From positions 228,387,235 to 228,451,234 of the forward strand of contig NC_134357.1 of the NCBI RefSeq assembly GCF_048569485.1: DNA of 64,000 bases, in the 5' to 3' direction. Shown in pieces: positions 57,552 through 64,000 of this stretch (position 1 is the stretch's first letter; every line of letters begins with the position of its first letter). Made by a program: the position numbers and the translations under genes. Under the pieces are notes generated by a model. That model did not search any database. It was not told the DNA's origin and was given only the letters and a program-made list of their open reading frames with translations. Source of the DNA: Anomaloglossus baeobatrachus. Its lineage: Eukaryota; Chordata; Amphibia; Anura; Aromobatidae.

Positions 57552-57829
57552 CATCAGTGTTTGGTCAGTGTCAGATTTTCTCTTCAGTTTTATCAGTGAT
57601 TTTTCACAGATTTAAAAAAAATAAATTACTACAAATGTTCTCCTGTCCATTGCAGCGTTTATCACAGACATCCATGTACTGTCTGTGGTTTTCACAGACC
57701 CATATATTTCTCTTCTATGGGTATTTGACTGTCCTTTCTTTGATGGTGCATGGCCGGTTGGCTTGTGAGGCAGGTTCTAGAATACTCACTTGTACCGTGC
57801 AGGTGACTAAACTACATTTTTTCTTTTAG
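57552..57829. other. Intron 1 end, upstream of exon 2
   Basis: AT-rich. It contains the polypyrimidine tract TTTTTTCTTTTAG just before exon 2 and nothing else recognised. Confidence 0.5.
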
Positions 57830-57920
57830 TCTCTCGAGGATGGTGATGGCTTCCCCGATCTTGAGGAGGATGAGGAAATTGACCAGTTTAATGATGATAC
57901 ATTTGGAGCCGGAGCAATTG
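57830..57920 (+). CDS. PATL1/PATL2: PAT1-homologue gene, coding exon 2
   Basis: 91 nt between TTTTAG and GTGAGT, encoding [30 protein letters not shown] and the first base of the next codon (phase 1). The block [12 protein letters not shown] is the conserved N-terminal motif of vertebrate PATL proteins (the segment through which PAT1 family members bind the helicase DDX6). In PATL1 the next residues are DDDWQEAHERL, expected in exon 3, which lies beyond the DIRS element and outside the window. The splice sites are consensus and the frame is open. FPDL and GAGAI differ from mammalian PATL1, so PATL2 or a frog-specific form is possible. Confidence 0.85.
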
Positions 57921-58181
57921 GTGAGTTGAATTTGTCTAGAGACTGTCTTGATCGTGCCTCATGGAGAGCATCTACTTAGGACAACTGGTACCTTGGTAAT
58001 GCAAACAATACCACGGAGTGTCAGACTAATGTCTTAGCGTCATTTGTGGTCACCTTCCTATGTGTTTTACATTATTCTTGTTCCTCAGAGGATATGTCAA
58101 TGATACATTTTGATAACATACATACATTTGTGGTAGTGGGTAAATTCATTCAGTTTCTCTACACTGATACCACATCAGCCA
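57921..58181. other. Start of PAT1-homologue intron 2
   Basis: Begins at the donor GTGAGT. AT-rich, no repeats recognised before the TTAA element at 58182. Confidence 0.5.
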
Positions 58182-58830
58182 TTAAAATGAACCTGTCAGG
58201 TCCAATATGCATCCAGAACCACGAGCAGTTCTGGGTCCATATTGCTAATCCCTTCCTAACCATCCCTGTATACACTAGTATAGATAAAGAGATATTTAGA
58301 AAAAGTATTTCTACAGATCTTATATCATATGCTAATGACCAAGGGGACTAGTCCCCTGAGCCTTAGTTCCCTGGCTAGTTGGCTCCATTAACATGTTAGT
58401 ACACCCCTTTGGGTATGCTAACATGCTAATGAATGTGCATTGCCACAGGATGATCTCACTCACCTCTCCGCCGCAATCGCGTCTGACTCCTGGACTTCAG
58501 CTCAGTGCCCATGATCCCAGAATTCCGGTTTTGCGCACTACATGAGTTTGAAGCCATGACACGTACACATGGCGTCATAGTGAGTATGACCGAAACTCTG
58601 GGGTCACGCGCACTGAGTCGAAATCCAGCGTCGGGCGGCGATGGCAGCGGAGAGGTGAGTGAGATCATCCTCTGACGCTGTGCATTCATTAGCATGTTAG
58701 CACACCCACAGGGGAATGCTAACATGCTAATGGAGCCAACTAGCCAGGGGAACTAACGCCCAGGGGACTAGTCCCCGTGCTCATTAGCATACGATATAAG
58801 ATCTTTAGAAATACTTTTTCTAAAGATCTC
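58182..58830. mobile_element. Palindromic TTAA-type element, right part cut by DIRS
   Basis: Starts TTAAAATGAACCTGTCAGG, close to the T2-type end at 32754. The sequence 58289-58405 is repeated in reverse at about 58705-58827 (both contain GGGGACTAGTCCCC and AGCCAACTAGCC). The reverse counterpart of the outer arm is missing, because the DIRS element starts at 58831. Confidence 0.7.
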
Positions 58831-58867
58831 TTTTCCCTGCCGCCCATGACAGCACCACATGAGAGAT
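58831..58867 (+). repeat. DIRS left inverted terminal repeat
   Basis: 37 bp starting TTTTCCCTGCCGCCCATGAC, exact inverse of 63803-63839. Confidence 0.93.
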
Positions 58868-59358
58868 AGGTTCCGCCCACATCAGGACAGGAAACCCACT
58901 GATAAAAAGGCGGTACCTCTCCTCCACATCAGTTTGGTTTCCTGTCCTGGTATGGACAACCCATTGCTGTCCCAGGTCCGACCCGGTGTGGAAGCCTGGT
59001 ACTTACCTGAAGCCGGTGCTCGGGCCTGGCTGCACCCCCCCTCGGTCTCAGACCTCTGCGGCGGTGAGGCGCGGGCCTGGAGCGGGAGCTCGGCCCGGCG
59101 TCGCTCCAGGGATGTGCGCACTCACGGCGGCCGCTGGAAGGCTTGTCCCTGCTGTGCAGCACGCTGGAGTGAAGCTGGACGCTCCGGCCGGAAGTGACGC
59201 GATTCCATGGTGACGTGCGCAATGCGACCAGGAAGTGACTGGTGTGCGCATGCGCACTAGGATCCAAGATGGCGGCGCCCATGTAACGAGGGATCTCTGT
59301 TTCAAATATGACCGGCGCTTGGGACTGGTGAGTTTTTTCTCCTCCATTGTTACCATTA

Positions 59359-60879
59359 TGGCAGGAGATTCACCCCGCAGCAAGGAGCAGCGCAAGGAGT
59401 CGCCACAGCGTGGCTCGGAACGCGGCTCTGCGGATCGTTCCCGGAAGGCTGTATCCAGTCCGGGCAGCGTTCGGTCGGTGGGTCCCAAGAGGTCCAAGGG
59501 AGATAAGAATCCGCCTCCTGATCCGGTATTGCCAGGAGTCGTGGGGGTGAGTGGACTTCGTGGTCTTCCATGTTTCTAAGTCCCCGTTTCCGTGTCCCCT
59601 CTCTTGTTAGGTACCGAAAAAATGTGCCTCCAAGCAGCGTCACAAGGAATGTGCCATATGCCAATCCTCCCTGTCTTCGGATTACACTAAGGCCCTGTGT
59701 GCAGGCTGTATCCAACAGACCCTACTCAAAGAGGGGCCGGGGTTCTCATCTGAATTGCGTTCCATTATCAGAGCAGAAGTACAGGAGTCCCTTAAATCCC
59801 TTAAGGGGGGCAAGAGGCGCAAGAAATCCCGTCATCCTAAGCTGTCTACTCCCGATTCCTCGGCGGGTTCGGCTCAGGGCTCTCGGTCGTCGGGCTCCTC
59901 GGGATCCTCCCCCTCCGATTCTGGCTCCTCTTCCTCTTCCGATGAAGGTGGTCGTCCTTGTTTCCCTACAGCAGACGTAGGACCTTTGGTGAAGGCGGTA
60001 CGTTCGACCATGGGCATAGTGGACCCCAGGGGGCCCGAATCTACCCAGGATGTCATGTTTGGGGGCTTGGATTCCAGGAAGCGTAAGGGGTTTCCCATTC
60101 CCCAGAAGGTTCAAAGTCTCATTGCTGACCAGTGGAAAAAAGTGGACAAAAGGTTGAATCTTAGCTCTTCCCTTAAAAGGAAGTACCCTGTGGATGAGGA
60201 AGCGTCTACCTCTTGGGATAGAACCCCGAAAATTGATGTCGCTATTGCCAAGGCGTCTTGTTCCACTACCTTGCCGTTTGAGGACTTGGGGTCCCTTAAG
60301 GATCAGCTGGATAGGAAGGCTGATGGTTTTCTGAGAGGTACATGGGAGTCTACGGCAGGTGGCTTGCGCCCTGCCGTGACCAGCGCCTGTGTGGCCCGGT
60401 CTTTAATGGTGTGGCTTCAGCAGTTAGAAGACCAGTTGCGCAATGACACTCCTAGGAAAGATATTATCTCGTCCTTGCCCTTAATACAGGGTGCTGCTGC
60501 CTTTATGGCTGATGCCTCGGTTGATTCTTTAAGACTATTTGCCAGGTCGGCGGCGCTTTCCAATTCCGCGCGTCGGGCCCTCTGGCTGAAAACTTGGAAG
60601 GGTGATGTCCAATCCAAGGGGCGACTATGCAGCATGCCTTGTGAAGGTGCCTATCTTTTTGGCTCTGGCCTGGACGACCTCCTCACTAAGGCATCCGATA
60701 AGAAACAGGGGTTTCCAGTTTTTCCGGTGGCGTCCTCTCGCAGCCGGCCCTTTCGGAGACGTCAGTTTTTCGCAAAGAAGTCTCAAAAACCGCAAGATCA
60801 GTGGAAGGACCGTAGAAAGAATACCTCGGGCTTTCTCTTTGGCAAGCACTCCGATAATAAGCCCAAGCCCTCTCAATGA
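59359..60879 (+). pseudogene. DIRS ORF1 (Gag-like)
   Basis: The part open from 59755 (MRSIIRAEVQESLKSLKGGK) to 60879 is a typical DIRS Gag: a Ser-rich segment, then KRKYPVDEEASTSWDRTPKI, CSTTLPFEDLGSLKDQLDRK and LRPAVTSACVARSLMVWLQQ. Upstream, from the ATG at 59359 (MAGDSPRSKEQRKESPQRG), a basic N terminus may belong to it through a short GT-AG intron, a feature reported for some DIRS elements. A cysteine cluster (CAICQSSLSSDYTKALCAGC) precedes the 59755 start. It is listed as part of a fossil element. Confidence 0.85.
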
Positions 60880-62773
60880 CGCCTGTCATCAGGTAGGGGG
60901 TCGGCTGTCCCTCTTCCTCCATGCATGGCAGGCAATCTCCTCCAACAAGTGGCTCCTTCAGATTGTGGCGGAAGGGTTAAAATTGGACTTCCGTTCACCC
61001 CCTCGGGGGTCTCTCATAATAACATCCTTGCGGTCCCCAGAGCGGCAGATGGCCTTGGAAGTAGAAGTGCTAACTCTCCTCTCGAGGAAAGTCGTTCAGG
61101 AGGTCCCCATAGGTCAAGAAGGGGACAGCTTTTACTCCACTCTGTTTCTGGTTCGGAAGCCGGACTCCACCTTCCGCACCATCTTCAACCTGAGAAGCTT
61201 GAATTTGCATCTGGTGCAGCGAGCCTTCAAAATGGAGACCATGAAGTCAACTGTCAGACTGTTGTATCCAGGGTGTTTTATGGCGGTCCTCGACTTGAAG
61301 GACGCCTATTATCACATCCCTATTTTTCCGGCTCACCGGCGGTTCCTTAGGTTCGCACTACACGTCTCCGGGAGGCTGAGACACTTCCAATTCGCAGCGC
61401 TGCCATTCGGGCTTTCCATGGCCCCGCGGATCTTCACCAAAGTCCTCGCAGAGGTCATGGCACATGTCAGGGAACAGGACATATTGATCGTTCCGTATCT
61501 GGACGACCTCCTGATAGTGGGTCAGTCGGAGTCTCTATGTGCGGCTCATGTGACCAGGGTCATCGCCATCCTGGAAGGCCTGGGGTGGGTGGTGAATCTG
61601 CGGAAGTCCAGACTCCAGCCTCTCCAATGTCAGGTCTTCCTGGGTCTCGTCCTGGACTCTACGAGTCAGTTGTGCCACCTGCCGGTGGACAAGGTCACCA
61701 GGATCTTGTCCTTAATCTCTTCCGTAAGGAGTTGCCCAGGCATGTCCTTACGGCAGGCTATGTCGCTGGTCGGGACTCTTACCTCTTGCATCCCAGGGGT
61801 AGGGTGGGCCCAACTGCATTCCAGAATCCTCCAGTTGGAGGTCCTTCGGTTTCAGAGACTGTTTGGAGGCTGTTTGGAGAAGAAGTTGACCCTGTCTGCA
61901 GACTCCTTGCACTCCCTGGGTTGGTGGCAGGACCCCTCTCACCTCCGGACGGGGGTTCCTTGGCTTTCCCCGGTCACGGACACTATAGTCACGGATGCCA
62001 GCCGTTGGGGGTGGGGCGCCCATCTGCGCCAACAGGTGCTTCAAGGTCCCTGGGACGCTCGGTTGGTCAGACAGTCCTCAAACTACAGGGAACTCATGGC
62101 GGTTCTCAAGGCACTAGAGGGGTTCCTCCCCTTCTTGAGAGGTCGCCATGTTCGGGTCCTTTCAGACAACAGGGTGACTGTGGCGTACGTCAACCATCAG
62201 GGAGGCACCAGATCCCCTTCTCTTCTGGCTCTGACTATGCGCATCTTCCAGCTAGCCGAACAACATCTCTCCTCATTGACAGCTCTTCATATCAAGGGGG
62301 CGGAAAACGAGGAGGCAGACTTCCTCAGCCGGCACTGTCTCAGTCAGGGGGAGTGGTCCTTGGACCCGGGGGTCTTTCGCAAGCTCACGCTTCTATGGGG
62401 TGCCCCTGTTCTCGACCTGTTCGCTACCAAGGCGAATCGGAAAGTGGACAGGTTCTGCTCTCTCAACCCCCGAGACGATCCTGTTGCCCTCGATGCCTTC
62501 CAGATGTCTTGGTCTCACGGCCTCCTGTACGCGTTTCCTCCCCTGATCCTGTTGCCTTCGGTTCTCCGGAAAATCCGGACCGACAGAGCGGAGGTTATTC
62601 TCATCGCCCCCTTCTGGCCGAAACGGGCATGGTTTTACTGGCTGCGGACACGGTCTCTGGTGGATCCTTGGGTTCTCCCGGACGCCCCTCATCTCCTGTC
62701 CCAGGGCCCAGTCCGTCACCACCCCGACCCGGCTCTCCATTTGACGGCTTGGCGTTTGAGCGGCGGCTGCTAG
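60602..62773 (+). pseudogene. DIRS reverse transcriptase, RNase H and methyltransferase-like region
   Basis: Overlaps the end of ORF1 in another frame, as usual for DIRS. Reverse transcriptase motifs are FYSTLFLVRKPDSTFRTIFN, AVLDLKDAYYHIPI, LPFGLSMAPRIFTK and the catalytic VPYLDDLLIV. RNase H has VTDASRWGWGAH and LSDNRVTVAYVNHQGG. The last 150 residues (VLDLFATKANRKVDRF, then APFWPKRAWF) are the Dam-like methyltransferase region found in DIRS. It is part of a fossil element. Confidence 0.92.
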
Positions 62774-63784
62774 CTCGACGGGGGTTTTCCTCTTGCTTAA
62801 TCGATACTCTTCTTCGCAGTAGGAAAGTAGTCACCACGGCCATTTACGGTAGGGTCTGGAAGCGCTTTCTCCTTCAGTCGGGGGCTCGGGCGGAGGGCCC
62901 CCCTCCTATCTCGGCTATTCTAGAATTCCTCCAGAGGGGGTTGGAATTGGGGCTCTCCACCAGTACGCTCAATGTGCAGGTATCGGCCTTAGGGGCACTG
63001 TTTCATTGTAGTCTGGCACAGAATGAATGGATTTGCCGGTTCATTAAATCTAAGTCCAGGTCTGTACCTGTTCAGGCTCCCAGGGTTCCCCCATGGGACC
63101 TTAATTTAGTGTTGGATGCCCTCACAGGGCCACCGTTTGAGCCCTTAGGGGAAGTCCCTCTCAAACTGCTGTCCCTTAAGGTTTTTCTCCTCGTCGCACT
63201 CACCTCGGCCAGGCGGGTGGGGGATCTCCAAGCCTTGTCTGTGGTTCACCCTTATACCCAGATTCTGGATGATAGGGTAGTGTTGCGGACTGATCCCTTC
63301 TACTTGCCCAAGGTTTCTACACCTTTTCATCGGTCCCAAGAGATCGTGCTCCCTTCCCTCTGTGACCCCCCCTCGGAACGAGAAGGAGGCTAGGTTACAC
63401 ACGTTGGATGTCCGGAGGGCCTTAGTCACGTACCTAGATAGGACTAGGGAATGGAGGAAGTCTCAGGTCCTGTTTGTCACTTTTCAGGGGCAGTCCAGGG
63501 GGCATGGGGCTTCTAAGGCTACCTTGGCCAGATGGGTCAGGGATGCCATCGGTTTGGCGTACTCGGCTAAAGACGCCACTCCTCCTCCGGGCATAAGGGC
63601 GCACTCCACTAGAGCAGTGTCTACGTCTTGGGCAGAGAGGGCGGATGCCTCTATTGACCAGATCTGTCGGGCGGCTACTTGGTCGTCTCCTGGGACTTTC
63701 TTTCGGCACTATAGGCTGGACTTGTCCTCCACAACTGACCTTTCCTTTGGGAGACGGGTCTTGCAGGCGGTGGTCCCTCCCTAA
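62740..63784 (+). pseudogene. DIRS tyrosine recombinase
   Basis: Begins near FDGLAFERRLLARRGFSSCL. The SAM-like N-terminal domain is followed by the catalytic region with SARRVGDLQAL (Arg), HSTRAVSTSWA (His-x-x-Arg) and FFRHYRLD (Tyr). The enzyme would insert the circular DNA form. The region contains the one likely break of the element. Confidence 0.88.
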
Positions 63785-63802
63785 GGTGGATGGTCTATAT
63801 AA

Positions 63803-63839
63803 ATCTCTCATGTGGTGCTGTCATGGGCGGCAGGGAAAA
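63803..63839 (+). repeat. DIRS right inverted terminal repeat
   Basis: 37 bp, exact inverse of the left repeat. The sequence that follows to 64000 holds a second partial copy of the CCCATGACAGCACC string, consistent with the complementary region of DIRS. Confidence 0.9.
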
Positions 63840-64000
63840 ATCTTAATTACTCACCGGTAATGGGATTTTCAATAGCCCATGACAGCACCCTTAGTTCCCC
63901 CCCTATTCACTGGTTGTGGGCACCCTTCGGGGAGTGTTAGTTATGGGTGTTTTTCCTTGGGTGGTGGTATGATTAATCTGTTTGTTGTGTTTTGTTGGTC

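Larger units (their letters stand above)
51748..57829 (+). other. PAT1-homologue intron 1 (6.1 kb)
   Basis: Runs from GTGAGA to the acceptor TTTTCTTTTAG. It contains the 122-bp tandem array, an L1, a Harbinger MITE and a 238-bp insertion, all listed separately. Confidence 0.65.
58831..64000 (+). mobile_element. DIRS-type tyrosine-recombinase retrotransposon, nearly whole (fossil)
   Basis: A perfect 37-bp inverted repeat lies at 58831-58867 and 63803-63839. Between them are ORF1 (Gag-like), a reverse transcriptase-RNase H-methyltransferase frame, and a tyrosine recombinase, the set that defines DIRS. Sequence right of 63839 resembles the end repeats again and should be the internal complementary region, but the window stops there. 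DIRS elements join the genome by recombinase, without an integrase-type target duplication. The coding regions have about one break, so the copy is young. It lies in intron 2 of the PAT1-homologue gene, in sense orientation. Confidence 0.9.

Overview
The window looks like a stretch of anuran amphibian (frog or toad) nuclear DNA. The evidence is the mix of elements: two Penelope-like families with hammerhead-type ribozyme motifs, a DIRS element, chromodomain Gypsy, several Tc1 families, PIF/Harbinger, hAT, T2-like TTAA palindromes and an L1. A few vertebrate host exons sit among them. Almost all of the 64 kb is transposable-element DNA, much of it nested. No rRNA, tRNA or CRISPR array is recognised.

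Layout. 1-25.2 kb is one nest. A 5'-truncated Penelope-like copy (PLE-A', minus) lies next to a second copy (PLE-A, plus). PLE-A was split by a young chromodomain Gypsy (1544-7258), by a 5.08-kb array of near-identical 506-bp repeats (8838-13915), and by a solo LTR (16440-17079). A second copy of the PLE-A 5' region follows (17372 on). It carries an apparently intact Tc1 (17518-19121), and then a decayed second Gypsy with an LTR inside its LTR. 25.3-36.3 kb holds MITEs, solo LTRs, a hAT element (27601-31750) filled with a 28-bp minisatellite, and a 1-kb TTAA-flanked palindrome (32758-33749). 36.26-47.5 kb is a decayed Harbinger element with a three-exon MADF gene and a convergent transposase. 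Two Tc1 copies landed in it, and one of those was then hit by PLE-B, which forms a 1.45-kb-armed inverted repeat. 48-50.4 kb holds a solo LTR and more Tc1 debris.

From about 51.5 kb a host gene begins: a CCAAT-box CpG-rich promoter, a 15-nt first coding exon (MLRCQ) and a second exon at 57830-57920 that together match the N terminus of a PAT1-homologue mRNA-decay factor (PATL1/PATL2). Intron 1 (6.1 kb) holds a 122-bp tandem array, a 5'-truncated L1 with a Harbinger MITE inside it, and a 238-bp ribozyme-bearing insertion. Intron 2 holds a palindromic TTAA element and a nearly whole DIRS element that runs to the window end.

The two most interesting signals are (i) four hammerhead-like motifs whose stems I co-vary while the core stays fixed, all on Penelope-type or similar small insertions, and (ii) the 506-bp array. 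That array is flanked by a 15-bp target duplication and ends in an inverted fragment of itself, the same architecture shown by the PLE-B insertion.
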